From positions 806,001 through 870,000 of the forward strand of contig NZ_CP045871.1 of the NCBI RefSeq assembly GCF_009650135.1: a stretch of DNA of 64,000 nucleotides, in the 5' to 3' direction. How positions within the stretch are numbered: the first letter of the stretch is position 1; every line of letters begins with the position of its first letter. This DNA is from Litorivicinus lipolyticus (GTDB lineage Bacteria > Pseudomonadota > Gammaproteobacteria > Pseudomonadales > Litorivicinaceae). The translations under genes and the position numbers were made by a program. Below the pieces are notes generated by a model. That model saw only the letters and a list, made by a program, of their open reading frames with translations, was not told the origin of the DNA and made no database searches. This document shows positions 29,995-39,256 of the stretch, piece by piece.

Positions 29995-30452
29995 GCTCGG
30001 TGTTATTTGTTTGCCTGGGCAACATTTGCCGTTCACCGACGGCCGAAGGTGTATTTCGCGTCATGGCGTCCAAGCAGGGCGTTGCCGTTAGCACCGACAG
30101 TTGCGGCACGGCCGGTTGGCATCAAGGCAATCCGCCGGACCCACGCTCACAAGCCGCGGCGAAAGCGGCGGGTTACCCGATTGATGACCTGCGCGCTCGC
30201 CAGGTCACTCTGGCCGACTTTGATCGCTTCGATCGAGTTGTCGCCATGGATCGCCAGAACTTGGCGGATTTAAGCGCGCTGCAACCCGCCGGTTCGCGCG
30301 CCGAGCTCAGTTTGTTTTTAGATTTCTGTGACGAACCACAGGATCAGGTGCCGGACCCTTATTACGGCGGTGACGACGGCTTTGCTGAGGTCATTCGGCT
30401 GGTCGAACTTGCCAGTCACGGTCTGCTGCAGGCGCTACAATCGAAATCCTAA
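29991..30452 (+). CDS. Low-molecular-weight protein-tyrosine phosphatase
   Basis: The active-site loop CLGNICRSP (Cys8 nucleophile, Arg14) is at the N-terminus and the acid loop is DPYYGGDDGF. The start is GTG 29991 in the kdsB stop (GTGA), giving 153 residues, the family size. A gene of this family follows kdsB in Pseudomonas too. Its substrate is unknown; exopolysaccharide-linked tyrosine kinases are a possibility elsewhere in the family. Confidence 0.92.
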   Translation: MSSVLFVCLGNICRSPTAEGVFRVMASKQGVAVSTDSCGTAGWHQGNPPDPRSQAAAKAAGYPIDDLRARQVTLADFDRFDRVVAMDRQNLADLSALQPAGSRAELSLFLDFCDEPQDQVPDPYYGGDDGFAEVIRLVELASHGLLQALQSKS

Positions 30453-30472
30453 CGGACATTGATTTACGGCCG

Positions 30473-31429
30473 ATGACGACCCTGGGTCTGCCCGGTCGTG
30501 CTCGCTATTTTTGCCGCGCCGAGAATACTCAGACAGTCATTCAGGCCCTGGACTGGGCGTCGGGCGAAGGTGTTCGCGTCTTGATTTTGGGTGGCGGCAG
30601 CAATTGCGTGTTGACCCAAGACTTTGATGGGTTGGTCATTCAGATCGCGATTCAAGGCCGTCAGATTCAGGGCGATCGGTTGCTGTTCGGCGCCGGCGAA
30701 GACTGGGACGGTGCGGTTCGCTACGCCATCGATGAGGGCTTTTCCGGGCTCGAATGCCTGGCCTTGATCCCGGGTTCAGTGGGCGCCGCACCGGTGCAAA
30801 ACATTGGCGCCTACGGCGTCGAACTGTGTCAGCTTGAACCCTGTGTTCAGGTCTGGGACCGGCAGCACCGGGTGCTTGCATGGATAGACAGCGAAGACGC
30901 AGGGTACGGCTACCGTGATTCGGTTTTTAAAGCCGACCTGGATCGCTACGTCATTGTCCAGGTGTCGCTGCGTGTGTCGCGACAGGCCCCTGTCATGCCG
31001 CGCTACCCGGACCTGCAAGCCGAATTGGTTGGCGTCGCAGCGTTGACTGCGGCGGCCGTGGCCGATGCGGTGACCCGCGTCAGGCAGCGAAAGTTGCCCG
31101 ATCCGGCGCGCCTAGGCAATGCCGGCAGCTTCTTTAAGAATCCGGTAGTAGACGCTGAGTTAGCCCAGAAATTAGCCGAGCAAGAACCAAACATGCCCCA
31201 GTTTGGCCAAGCCAATGGGGTTAAGTTAAGTGCAGGTTGGTTGATTGATCAGTGCGGTTTCAAGGGCCATCGCGTCGGTGACGTCGGTGTCAGTGAAAGC
31301 CATGCGTTAGTGCTGGTGCACTACGGAGAAGGCTCCGGCCAGGACCTGATGGCCCTAGCACGAAGTATTCAACGCTCGGTGTTCGAGCGTTTCGGGGTCC
31401 AGCTAGAGCCAGAACCCCGCGTTATTTAA
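30473..31429 (+). CDS. murB: UDP-N-acetylenolpyruvoylglucosamine reductase
   Basis: FAD enzyme that reduces UDP-GlcNAc-enolpyruvate to UDP-MurNAc. The FAD-binding region has [15 protein letters not shown] and [27 protein letters not shown] and NAGSFFKNP supply catalytic residues. 318 residues from ATG 30473. Homologues usually begin some 5-10 residues earlier, and the frame upstream reads IDLRP without ATG, GTG or TTG; an ATT at 30458 is the only plausible earlier start, so the N-terminus is uncertain. It ends 4 nt into convergent rne. Confidence 0.93.
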   Translation: MTTLGLPGRARYFCRAENTQTVIQALDWASGEGVRVLILGGGSNCVLTQDFDGLVIQIAIQGRQIQGDRLLFGAGEDWDGAVRYAIDEGFSGLECLALIPGSVGAAPVQNIGAYGVELCQLEPCVQVWDRQHRVLAWIDSEDAGYGYRDSVFKADLDRYVIVQVSLRVSRQAPVMPRYPDLQAELVGVAALTAAAVADAVTRVRQRKLPDPARLGNAGSFFKNPVVDAELAQKLAEQEPNMPQFGQANGVKLSAGWLIDQCGFKGHRVGDVGVSESHALVLVHYGEGSGQDLMALARSIQRSVFERFGVQLEPEPRVI

Positions 31430-34400
31430 GCCTTGGTTTGACCGTCGGCTTGTTCAAACAGATCACCCGTGCGGGCACGGCTGTCAGCTTCGTTGCCGGA
31501 TTCGGCTGCTGCTTTGGCGGCTAAACGCTGACGACGACGCTCACGCGGGTCGTTAGCGGCACGGCCGGTGTGGCGAGTAGGCTCGTCGGCTACCACTGCA
31601 GCTTCCACGGCTTCAGGCGCGTCGGCGACAACGGCAGCTTCCACCACTTCAGGCGCGTCGACCACAACTGCAGCTTCGACGACTTCAGGCGCGTCGGCGA
31701 CAACGGCAGCGTCCACGACTTCAGGTGCGTCGGCGACAACCGCAGCGTCCACGACTTCAGGTGCGTCGGCGACAACCGCAGCTTCGACGATTTCAGGTGC
31801 TTCGGCGACAACCGCAGCTTCGACGACTTCAGGCGCTTCGGCGACAACCGCAGCTTCCACGACTTCAGGCGCGTCGGCGACAACCGCAGCTTCGACGACT
31901 TCAGGCGACTCGGCTACAACTGCAGCTTCGACGACTTCAGGCGCGTCGGCGACAACTGCAGCTTCGACGACTTCAGGCGCGTCCGCGACAACCGCAGCTT
32001 CGACGACTTCAGGTGCTTCGGCGACAACCGCAGCTTCGACGGCATCAGGGACTTCAACCACTTCCACGGCTTCCGCTTCGGCTGCGCGTGCAGCTTCCAT
32101 CTCGGCCTTGGTGCGACGACGGCGACGACGACGCTTGGGCTTTTCGGCCGCCTGGGCGTCTTCGGCATTAGTGTCGTCCGCTACGACCTCGGCCGGTTCG
32201 CTCTCAGGTGCGGCATTAACCGGCGCTGTGTCAGCGACGGCGGTCGGCTCAACCTCGGCGATAGCCGGCTCGGCCACAATCGTTTCTACAACAGCGGTCT
32301 CGACAACAGCGGTCTCGACAACAGCGGTCTCGACAACAGCGGTTTCGGCGACAGTGGTTTCAACTGCCATATCCACGACCGCGGGCGCTTCAGCAACCAC
32401 GGGCTCAGTGCCGTCGCCTTTGCGTTGCTCGTGGGTTTGGCGCGATGCGCGCGGTGCCAGATCGTCTTGACTCATGGCGACCGGACGCGTGCGGCTGCGC
32501 TTGGGTGCGGCGACCGGTGCGGCGGCTTCACCTTGCGCTTGATCTTCAACGATGTCAGCGCTTTCGTTTGCGTTTGACTCGTTGCTGATCTGAGCGTTCG
32601 CGTCGGCGGTGGTTTCACCACTGCGACGACGGCGACGACGACGGCGACGACGGGTTTGGCTTTCGTCGCTTTCGTCTTCGCTCGGCGGCGTTGCCGGGTT
32701 CAGGTCAACGGCACCACCGGCCTCGACGATTTCCTGAGGCTTGGGCTCGTTATCACGACGCGGGCCACGACGACGGCGGTTGCTGCCACGGCTCTGGCCT
32801 TGCCCCTCGTCCTTGTTGCGCGATTTTTTGCTGTCGGATTTTTCGGTTTCAGCCGGCGCAGCGACGGGTTCAATCTTGGGCTCGTCATCCGCTAACAGGT
32901 TGGTCAGGCCACTGATGAAACGGCTGAATAAGCCGCGTGACGGTGCGCTTGCAACGACTTCGGCGTGGGTGGTTTTGCTCGGGCCCTTGGGCTGCGAATT
33001 TTTGCGGCGTTCCTGCTGAGTTTTTCGTTCGGCACGGGGTGCAGCGGGTTCGGCAGCGGGCGGCGGCGGTGGCGGCGGGGCCAGCGAGGTAATCGCGGCT
33101 TGCTCACGTGCGGCCGGCTTGCTGACAGGCTCGTACGAGGGCGCCTCGATTTCGGGCAGGTCGGCTTCGTAGTCGAATCCTTCCATGTCCACTTCGTTTT
33201 CGCGCAGGCGCTTCACTTCGAACTGCGGTGTTTGCATGTTCGGGTTAGGCACGATCACAACGCGGGTGCGGTTACGATTTTCAATCTGGCGGATCTGAGC
33301 ACGCTTTTCGTTGAGCAAGAAGGTTGCGATATCGACGGGCACGTGGGCACGCACTTCGCCGGTCTTGTCCTTGCCACCTTCTTCTTCGATCAAACGCAAC
33401 AGGGCCAGGGCCAGTGAGCGAAGGTCTCGGATGTAACCGGTGCCGACACAGCGCGGGCAGACGTGGCCCGCCGTTTCGCCCAGCGATGGACGCAGGCGTT
33501 GACGGCTCATTTCCATCAAACCAAAGCGCGAGATCGAACCGATCTGGACGCGGGCGCGGTCGTGACGCAGCGAGTCGCGCATGCGTTCTTCGACGGCGCG
33601 GCGGTTTTTGGCCGGGCTCATGTCGATAAAATCGATTACGACCAGGCCGCCCATGTCACGCAGACGCAGTTGGCGGGCGATTTCTTCGGCGGCTTCCAGG
33701 TTGGTGTTCAACGCGGTCGCTTCGATGTCATTGCCTTTGGTCGCGCGTGCCGAGTTGATGTCGATGCTGACCAGGGCTTCGGTCGGATCGATCACCAAGG
33801 AACCACCGGAGGGCAGTTTGACTTCGCGTTCAAAGGCCGACTCGATTTGTGATTCGATCTGGTAACGGTTGAACAGCGGAATGTCATCGGTGTACTGACG
33901 AATCTTGCTGGCAAAGCTGGGCATGACCGAGGCGACGAAGTCCTTGGCGCGTGTGAATACTTCAGGGTTATCGATCAACACTTCGTTGATGTCAGCCTTC
34001 AAGTAGTCGCGAATCGCGCGCGTGATGATGTCGCCTTCCTGGTAAATCAGGCAGGGCGCACGCTTGGTCAGGGTCGCTTGTTTGATGGTTTCGAAGGCTT
34101 GGCACAGGTAGTCCAGGTCCCACTGCAGCTCTTCGCTGGTGCGTCCAACGCCGGCGGTGCGGATAATCACGCCCATGCCTTTGGGGATTTCCAATGCGCT
34201 CAGTGCTTCTTTGAGCTGGCCGCGGTCTTCGCCTTCGATGCGGCGTGAAATGCCACCGGCACGCGGGTTGTTAGGCATTAACACCATGTATCGGCCGGCC
34301 AAGCTGAGGTAGGTGGTCAGGGCTGCGCCCTTAGTGCCGCGCTCTTCTTTTTCGACCTGTACCAGTAGTTCAGTGCCTTCTTTGACCAGCTCTTCGATCC

Positions 34401-34668
34401 GCGGACGGCCTTGGATTTGATCAACGGGCTTATTGTAGTACTCGCTCGAGATTTCTTTGAGCGGCAGGAAGCCTTGGCGTTCGCTTCCAAATTCGACAAA
34501 GGCGGCTTCTAGGCTGGGTTCGACACGGGTGATGCGTGCGCGATAGATGTTGCCCTTTTTCTGTTCACGGGCGGTGCTTTCGATGTCTAGGTCAAATAAC
34601 TTTTGACCGTCAACTAAGGCAACTCGCAGTTCTTCTGACTGGGTTGCGTTAATAAGCATGCGTTTCAT
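31426..34668 (-). CDS. rne: Ribonuclease E
   Basis: Essential endoribonuclease and degradosome scaffold. The N-terminal half is very close to E. coli: S1 domain (about 38-120), DNase-I-like catalytic site with Asp303 and Asp346 in SIDINSARA and VVIDFIDM, and the Zn-link CPRC at Cys404/407. Residues from about 515 on are a disordered scaffold with arginine-rich patches ([13 protein letters not shown]; a run of ten Arg) that probably bind RNA. The far C-terminus is an acidic valine/alanine repeat of 13 units. 1080 residues from the ATG at 34668. Confidence 0.96.
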   Translation of the reverse strand: MKRMLINATQSEELRVALVDGQKLFDLDIESTAREQKKGNIYRARITRVEPSLEAAFVEFGSERQGFLPLKEISSEYYNKPVDQIQGRPRIEELVKEGTELLVQVEKEERGTKGAALTTYLSLAGRYMVLMPNNPRAGGISRRIEGEDRGQLKEALSALEIPKGMGVIIRTAGVGRTSEELQWDLDYLCQAFETIKQATLTKRAPCLIYQEGDIITRAIRDYLKADINEVLIDNPEVFTRAKDFVASVMPSFASKIRQYTDDIPLFNRYQIESQIESAFEREVKLPSGGSLVIDPTEALVSIDINSARATKGNDIEATALNTNLEAAEEIARQLRLRDMGGLVVIDFIDMSPAKNRRAVEERMRDSLRHDRARVQIGSISRFGLMEMSRQRLRPSLGETAGHVCPRCVGTGYIRDLRSLALALLRLIEEEGGKDKTGEVRAHVPVDIATFLLNEKRAQIRQIENRNRTRVVIVPNPNMQTPQFEVKRLRENEVDMEGFDYEADLPEIEAPSYEPVSKPAAREQAAITSLAPPPPPPPAAEPAAPRAERKTQQERRKNSQPKGPSKTTHAEVVASAPSRGLFSRFISGLTNLLADDEPKIEPVAAPAETEKSDSKKSRNKDEGQGQSRGSNRRRRGPRRDNEPKPQEIVEAGGAVDLNPATPPSEDESDESQTRRRRRRRRRRSGETTADANAQISNESNANESADIVEDQAQGEAAAPVAAPKRSRTRPVAMSQDDLAPRASRQTHEQRKGDGTEPVVAEAPAVVDMAVETTVAETAVVETAVVETAVVETAVVETIVAEPAIAEVEPTAVADTAPVNAAPESEPAEVVADDTNAEDAQAAEKPKRRRRRRRTKAEMEAARAAEAEAVEVVEVPDAVEAAVVAEAPEVVEAAVVADAPEVVEAAVVADAPEVVEAAVVAESPEVVEAAVVADAPEVVEAAVVAEAPEVVEAAVVAEAPEIVEAAVVADAPEVVDAAVVADAPEVVDAAVVADAPEVVEAAVVVDAPEVVEAAVVADAPEAVEAAVVADEPTRHTGRAANDPRERRRQRLAAKAAAESGNEADSRARTGDLFEQADGQTKA
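31582..32049 (-). repeat. Tandem 36-bp coding repeat in rne (13 units)
   Basis: Thirteen contiguous 36-bp units encode a 12-residue acidic motif, consensus [12 protein letters not shown], with small changes (D/E swaps, one ESP, one EIV, two EVVD). The units keep the reading frame exactly. The high DNA similarity between units suggests recent expansion by slippage or unequal exchange, so copy number may vary between strains. Confidence 0.95.
32288..32347 (-). repeat. Tandem 15-bp coding repeat in rne (4 units)
   Basis: Four adjacent 15-bp copies, three identical and one with a single change, encode repeated ETAVV in the RNase E tail. It lies about 240 bases from the 36-bp array on the N-terminal side and is a second, independent expansion. 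Confidence 0.9.
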
Positions 34669-35032
34669 GCGTTGGTTTTCCTTACAACCAACGACGCAAG
34701 CGCGCTGTGTACGCCTAAAAAAACGGCGTGATGCCCAACCACTTCACAGTGATTAGGCACCGACGGCAGGGACGGGCCCTGCAGTTCGAGTTGTCGTCCG
34801 ACGGGCAAAATAGCCGGTCGGGAAATAAAATCGATCTCGTCACAGCGACCGCTAGCAATTCGTTGGCGGGTTGCTGGATCGGGCCGTTTGTTGGCCCCCA
34901 TTTCACTGAAAATTGCGTTAGGCGTCGGATCCACTAAGGCGGATGCTGTATGCTATCCGGCCTAGTGAGCTCTACCTTTCGCCCGGAATATTTCTTCGGG
35001 CAGGGAGCCACTAACGTTTAAAGTGAGATGTA
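34669..35032. promoter_or_regulatory. Divergent rne/rluC intergenic region (long rne leader)
   Basis: A 364-base gap between the starts of rne and rluC. It must hold both promoters; I see no confident -35/-10 pair. On the rluC side there is a short stem GCCCG...CGGGC at about 34981-35001. On the rne side, possible leader hairpins include one at about 34770-34786 (GCAGGG...CCCTGC). In E. coli the long rne 5' leader mediates autoregulation by RNase E, so a similar role is plausible. Small frames inside the gap look non-coding. Confidence 0.55.
34711..34729 (-). promoter_or_regulatory. U-rich-loop hairpin in rne 5' leader
   Basis: On the rne transcript the sequence ACGCC-GTTTTTTTA-GGCGT forms a 5-bp stem with a loop of seven U, 42-60 bases upstream of the start codon. 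A U-rich single-stranded loop near the start is the sort of site RNase E cuts, which would suit feedback on its own mRNA. The hairpin is seen; the role is inferred. Confidence 0.45.
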
Positions 35033-35989
35033 ATGATATCAAGTCTAACGGCCAGCGGCAATGCGGGCCCTGTACTGGTTGAAATTGACGAAGGCCGCGC
35101 CGGTCAGCGGCTCGACAACTTTTTGTTGTCCCAGCTTAAAGGGGTGCCGCGCACGCGCATCTATAAGTTGGTTCGCAGTGGCGAGGTGCGTGTCAATAAG
35201 GGTCGCAAACAGGCCTCTTACCGTTTAGAAGACGGCGACGTGGTGCGTATTCCACCGGTGCGTACCGCGGAGGCGGCGCCGGCCCCCAAGTTGTCGGACA
35301 GCCAAGTCGAACAGTTCAAGACTTGGGTGTTGTTCGAAGACTCGCACTTGCTGGCGATTAACAAACCGGCTGGCTTGGCGGTGCATGGCGGCAGCGGCCT
35401 GAGCTACGGGCTGATCGAGTTAGCCCGTATTGCGCGGCCGGAACTGAAGCACTTGGAACTGGTGCATCGTCTGGATCGTGACACCTCGGGCGTGATTTTA
35501 CTGGCCAAGCGACGCAGTGCGTTGCGGGCACTGCACGAATCTCTGCGTAACCGGACCGCCCATAAGACCTACTGGGCGCTGGTGTCGGGGATGTGGCCGG
35601 CACGTAAACAGCAGGTCAAGTTGAACCTGTCGCGTGATGTGTTGGTGTCGGGCGAGCGCATGGCCAGTGTTAACCCGGAGGGCAAGTTTGCCCTGACTCG
35701 ATTTAGTATTCTGCGCAAAGTGGCGGGCGCGACCTTGGTGGCGGCCGAGCCCGTGACCGGGCGCACGCACCAAATCCGCGTTCACTGTCAGGCTGCCGGT
35801 CACCCGATCTTAGGCGATCCGAAGTACGGGCTGGATGCCGACAACCGAGGGTGGAAAAACCGCGGCCTGAAACGGATGTTTTTGCATGCGGCGAAAATTG
35901 ATATTCCGTGGCAGGACGGTCGCCTGGCGATCGAGGCGCCGCTGGACCCGCAATTAAATGCCTTGATGGAGCGTTTAACCGATGAGTGA
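35033..35989 (+). CDS. rluC: 23S rRNA pseudouridine synthase C
   Basis: Makes pseudouridines in 23S rRNA (positions 955, 2504, 2580 in E. coli). An N-terminal S4 domain (RLDNFLLSQLKGVPRTRIYK) precedes the RluA-type catalytic domain with LVHRLDRDTSGVILLAK (catalytic Asp) and GRTHQIRVH. 318 residues. Divergent from rne as in E. coli, and it overlaps the next gene by 8 nt. Confidence 0.95.
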   Translation: MISSLTASGNAGPVLVEIDEGRAGQRLDNFLLSQLKGVPRTRIYKLVRSGEVRVNKGRKQASYRLEDGDVVRIPPVRTAEAAPAPKLSDSQVEQFKTWVLFEDSHLLAINKPAGLAVHGGSGLSYGLIELARIARPELKHLELVHRLDRDTSGVILLAKRRSALRALHESLRNRTAHKTYWALVSGMWPARKQQVKLNLSRDVLVSGERMASVNPEGKFALTRFSILRKVAGATLVAAEPVTGRTHQIRVHCQAAGHPILGDPKYGLDADNRGWKNRGLKRMFLHAAKIDIPWQDGRLAIEAPLDPQLNALMERLTDE

Positions 35990-36929
35990 TATGGACCCTG
36001 ATAGCCGCGCTTGGAAGGAACTGCGCCGAGTGATGGACGTGGCTTTTGTAGAGCAGCGCCGCTCACGCCGCTGGGGCATCTTTTTTAAGCTGGTAACACT
36101 GGCGTACGTGACCTTTCTAATTGTCGCGGTGGCCCGCAACGCCAGCTTTGACGAGTGGAGCGAAGCGGACGGTGGGCACCTAGCGAGCGTCAGCATCAAT
36201 GGCACCATCGCGGCTGACTCGGACGCCAGTGCCGAGGTTATCTTGCAAGGCATTGCGGCGGCGCTGGAGCACCCAGGTACCCGCGGCGTAGTGTTGGACA
36301 TTAACAGTGGCGGCGGCAGTCCCGTTCAGGCTGATCGTGTCTGGCGTGGCATTCAGCGGCTGCGCGGCGAATACCCGGATACGCCGATCTATGCGGCGAT
36401 TGCCGACATCGGAGCGTCCGGCGCTTATTACATCGCCAGCGCGGCGGACGAAATCTATGCGGATGAAGCCAGTTTGGTGGGGTCGATCGGCGTGGTCTCG
36501 TCGGGGTTTGGTTTCGAAGACGCTGCTAAAAAGCTGGGCGTTGAGCGGCGTCTGATCACGGCCGGCACGAATAAAGGGTTGTTGGACCCGTTTTTGCCTC
36601 TGGACAAAGCTCAGGTCGAGCATTGGCAGCGTGTGCTGGATGGCACTCACGAACAATTTATTGATCGAGTCAAATCCGCGCGCGGTGCTCGCCTGGTCGA
36701 GGACGATAACCTATTTTCTGGGCTGATCTGGAATGGCCGCCAGGCGCTGGCCTTGGGTTTGATTGACGGCCACCTGTCGCCGGCCGAAATCGCTGACGAA
36801 AACTTGGGGGTCGACCGCGTTCTTGATTTTACGCCGCGCCCTGCGCCGCTCGAGCGGCTGACACGCCAATTGGGTGCGTCGGTCAGTGCGTCGTTTAATC
36901 AGCTGCAGGGCGCCGGGCTGCGCTATTAA
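35982..36929 (+). CDS. sppA: Signal peptide peptidase SppA, short form
   Basis: S49-family membrane serine peptidase. One N-terminal transmembrane helix (about residues 33-51) is followed by a single catalytic domain with Ser146 in GASGAYYIA and the general-base Lys198 in GTNKGLLDP. 315 residues is the short SppA class rather than the 600-residue double-domain form of E. coli. Its start overlaps the rluC stop by 8 nt. Confidence 0.92.
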   Translation: MSDMDPDSRAWKELRRVMDVAFVEQRRSRRWGIFFKLVTLAYVTFLIVAVARNASFDEWSEADGGHLASVSINGTIAADSDASAEVILQGIAAALEHPGTRGVVLDINSGGGSPVQADRVWRGIQRLRGEYPDTPIYAAIADIGASGAYYIASAADEIYADEASLVGSIGVVSSGFGFEDAAKKLGVERRLITAGTNKGLLDPFLPLDKAQVEHWQRVLDGTHEQFIDRVKSARGARLVEDDNLFSGLIWNGRQALALGLIDGHLSPAEIADENLGVDRVLDFTPRPAPLERLTRQLGASVSASFNQLQGAGLRY

Positions 36930-36935
36930 TCGGGG

Positions 36936-37541
36936 TTAGTCCGGCAGCCGCGCGATCGGGTCAACCCCCGCGTCGCGCAGCAATCGCCCGAGCGCCAGCA
37001 TCGGCAAACCGATCAGGGCGCTGGGGTCCTCGCTTTCGATGCGATCGACCAACCAGCCGCCGACGGCTTCACTGTAAAAGCTGCCGGCCGCATCCAGTGG
37101 CATTTCGGCATTGACGTAGCGATCAATTAAGGTCGCTGTCAGGGTCCGAAATTTAACTCGCGTCAGGGTTAACGCATGTTGGCACTGGCCGTTGATGTGA
37201 ATGGCCACCGCACTTTCGAAACTGACCCAGCGACCGCTGGCGGCGGCTAGCTGGTCACAGGCACTGGCGATTGACGCGGGCTTGCGCAAAATGTTGCCGG
37301 CGGCATGTGCGACCTGGTCGCCGGCGATCACAATAGCGCCCGGACCCGCCCGCGTGGCAACCTCGCGCGCTTTGGCCTCGGCCAATCGAAGGGCGCGTGC
37401 GTGCGGGGCCTCCCCAGCTATTAAAGCCTCGTCGCAGTGCGGCGGCATCAGCGCCGCTTGGATGCCGGCCGCCGCCAGCTGTTTGGCCCGATGTTTCGAG
37501 CCTGACGCCAATACCCATTGGCCGAGGATTGTGATTGACAC
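36936..37541 (-). CDS. yceF: Maf-family nucleotide pyrophosphatase, YceF-like
   Basis: House-cleaning enzyme; YceF hydrolyses 7-methyl-GTP. The ASGSKHRAKQL N-terminus, DEA in the CDEAL segment and AGDQVAHAAG carry the Maf active site. The C-terminal AGSFYSEAVGGWLVDRIESED and IGLPMLALGRLL match YceF rather than dTTP-specific Maf. 201 residues from a GTG with GGGAG upstream. It is divergent from yceD, the same arrangement as in E. coli. Confidence 0.9.
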   Translation of the reverse strand: MSITILGQWVLASGSKHRAKQLAAAGIQAALMPPHCDEALIAGEAPHARALRLAEAKAREVATRAGPGAIVIAGDQVAHAAGNILRKPASIASACDQLAAASGRWVSFESAVAIHINGQCQHALTLTRVKFRTLTATLIDRYVNAEMPLDAAGSFYSEAVGGWLVDRIESEDPSALIGLPMLALGRLLRDAGVDPIARLPD

Positions 37542-37572
37542 CGTGCTGTCGTCTCCCTAGTATTCGCGCCCT

Positions 37573-38085
37573 ATGTTTGACAGACCCCTAAATCGACGAT
37601 TCGACGCGCGCAAAGCAGAGCGCCACGGCGAGACCGTATCGGGTTTTATGTCGTGGCAGGACATGCCGGAACTGGCGCAGGTTACTGAAAACCAAGCGTC
37701 AGATCGAATCCAAGTTAGCGTTCGCTTTGAGCGCACCGAGGATCGGGTCCACGCCATGCACTTAACCTTCGACGGTTCGGCCGATGTATTGTGTCAGCGT
37801 TGTCTTGAAGTGATGGCAGTCGACATGAGTGGATCGTGCAGTTTGGCGTTGGTCATGTCCGAGGAAGCGATCGAAAGATTGCCCGAGGGCTGGGAAGTCA
37901 ACATGCTAGACGAAGACGGCAGCGTCGACGTTTACCGAGCCGCTCAAGAAGAATTGTTGCTGCGGGTGCCAATGGTGCCCAAGCACGCTGAAAACTGTGG
38001 AGCGATCGTCAACCAAGACGACGCGCCGGTGGAAAAACCTAACCCGTTCGCTGTGCTTGCACAGTTGAAAGGCAAAAACGAATAG
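37573..38085 (+). CDS. yceD: DUF177 protein YceD (23S rRNA accumulation protein)
   Basis: 170-residue DUF177 protein. Conserved motifs are VLCQRCLEVM in the middle and the C-terminal PNPFAVLAQLKG. It is nearly always found directly upstream of rpmF and is required for normal 23S rRNA levels in some bacteria. It lies 9 bases before rpmF. Confidence 0.93.
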   Translation: MFDRPLNRRFDARKAERHGETVSGFMSWQDMPELAQVTENQASDRIQVSVRFERTEDRVHAMHLTFDGSADVLCQRCLEVMAVDMSGSCSLALVMSEEAIERLPEGWEVNMLDEDGSVDVYRAAQEELLLRVPMVPKHAENCGAIVNQDDAPVEKPNPFAVLAQLKGKNE

Positions 38086-38094
38086 GAGGCCGAC

Positions 38095-38286
38095 ATGGCC
38101 GTACAGCAGAACCGAAAAACCCGCTCAAAGCGTAACATGCGTCGTTCACACGACTCGCTGAACACAGAGACCTTGAGCGTAGACGTAACCAGCGGTGAGA
38201 AGCACTTGCGCCACCACGTGACCAAGGATGGCTTTTACAAAGGCCGCCAGGTTATCGCTCAAAAGACTGAAACCGAAGCCGAGTAA
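38095..38286 (+). CDS. rpmF: 50S ribosomal protein L32
   Basis: Small zinc-less L32: [20 protein letters not shown] at the N-terminus, followed by [15 protein letters not shown]. 63 residues, slightly longer than the 57 of E. coli through an acidic tail. A ribosome site AGGAGG lies just upstream of the ATG. Confidence 0.96.
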   Translation: MAVQQNRKTRSKRNMRRSHDSLNTETLSVDVTSGEKHLRHHVTKDGFYKGRQVIAQKTETEAE

Positions 38287-38291
38287 AACGT

Positions 38292-38314
38292 AAAGGGCCG
38301 CTTAGCGGCCCTTT
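38292..38314 (+). terminator. Hairpin between rpmF and fabD
   Basis: Perfect stem AAGGGCCGC-TTA-GCGGCCCTT just after rpmF, followed by TTTG rather than a long T-run. It probably acts as a partial terminator or attenuator between the ribosomal-protein gene and the fab genes, because no distinct fabD promoter is evident after it. Confidence 0.7.
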
Positions 38315-38326
38315 GTGGTTGTTGAT

Positions 38327-39256
38327 ATGTCAAAACTCGCATTCTTGTTTCCCGGTCAAGGCTCTCAAAAGCCGGGCATGCTGCTCGATATCGCAGGCCA
38401 GCATGATCTTGTTCAACGCACTTTTGTCGAAGCTTCCGACGCGCTCTCAGATGATCTGTGGGCGATGTTGAGTCATGGCGACGCCGAACAAATGTCGTTG
38501 ACCGCCAACACACAGCCGCTGCTGTTGACCGCTGGGGTCGCCTTGTGGCGGATCTGGCAGGCCGAAGGCGGTGCGGCGCCCGCTATATTGGCCGGGCACT
38601 CGTTGGGTGAGTATACGGCGTTGGCCGCCAGCGGCGCACTCGCATTTGAGGATGCTGTGCGGGCTGTGCGGTTCCGTGGTCAGGCCATGCAGCGTGCGGT
38701 GCCGGCGGGTACTGGCGCAATGGCGGCGGTGATTGGGCTGGATGACGACGCGGTGATCGAGGTCTGCATTCAGGCTGGCGCCGGTGACGTGTTGGAGGCG
38801 GTTAATTTTAACGCCCCCGGCCAAGTCGTGATCGCCGGTCATGCCGGCGCGGTTGAGCGCGCCTTGCCATTGCTGAAAGCGGCCGGAGCTAAGCGCGCTC
38901 TGGCGTTGCCGGTATCGGCGCCGTTCCACTGTGCGCTGATGCGACCAGCAGCCGACGAGCTGGCAGGTTTTTTGGGTGATATTACCTTTTCCGAACCGGC
39001 CATGCCGATCGTACAAAACGTCAGTGTCGAGCCTGAAACCGACCCCGTGCGGATCAAGGCACAGGTCTTGGCCCAGACCTATTCGCCGGTACGCTGGACA
39101 CAAACCGTTCAGTTTTTAGTCGGGCAGGGCGTAAGTTCAGCAATCGAGTGTGGGCCCGGTGCCGTGTTGGCGGGCTTGGGTAAACGAATTGATAAGTCGA
39201 TCAGCGTCCAAAGCATTGGTGACCTGGCCGGACTGACACAAGGATTGGAAGCATGA
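38327..39256 (+). CDS. fabD: Malonyl-CoA:ACP transacylase
   Basis: Loads malonyl onto ACP for fatty-acid elongation. FPGQGSQ at the N-terminus, active-site Ser92 in GHSLGEYTAL, and the catalytic His in PFHCALM are present. 309 residues from ATG 38327 (MSKLAFLF). An in-frame GTG at 38315 sits in the preceding hairpin region and is less likely. In most relatives plsX (and fabH) lie between rpmF and fabD; both are missing here. Confidence 0.95.
   Translation: MSKLAFLFPGQGSQKPGMLLDIAGQHDLVQRTFVEASDALSDDLWAMLSHGDAEQMSLTANTQPLLLTAGVALWRIWQAEGGAAPAILAGHSLGEYTALAASGALAFEDAVRAVRFRGQAMQRAVPAGTGAMAAVIGLDDDAVIEVCIQAGAGDVLEAVNFNAPGQVVIAGHAGAVERALPLLKAAGAKRALALPVSAPFHCALMRPAADELAGFLGDITFSEPAMPIVQNVSVEPETDPVRIKAQVLAQTYSPVRWTQTVQFLVGQGVSSAIECGPGAVLAGLGKRIDKSISVQSIGDLAGLTQGLEA

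Noticed and set aside
31582..32049. CRISPR-like repeat array with 36-bp periodicity
   Set aside because: The 36-bp units are contiguous without spacers, in frame with rne, and vary as codons do. No cas genes are present.
31568..32577. Two long plus-strand frames (about 300 and 335 codons) opposite the rne tail
   Set aside because: They are mirror images of the 36-bp and 15-bp coding repeats. Low-complexity Ser/Thr/Ala and Phe/Asp/Arg repeats arise because the repeat unit lacks stops in all frames; there is no start signal or homology.
34665..34934. 89-codon minus-strand frame in the rne leader
   Set aside because: No ribosome site, no recognisable domain, overlaps the rne start, and falls in what should be a long untranslated leader.
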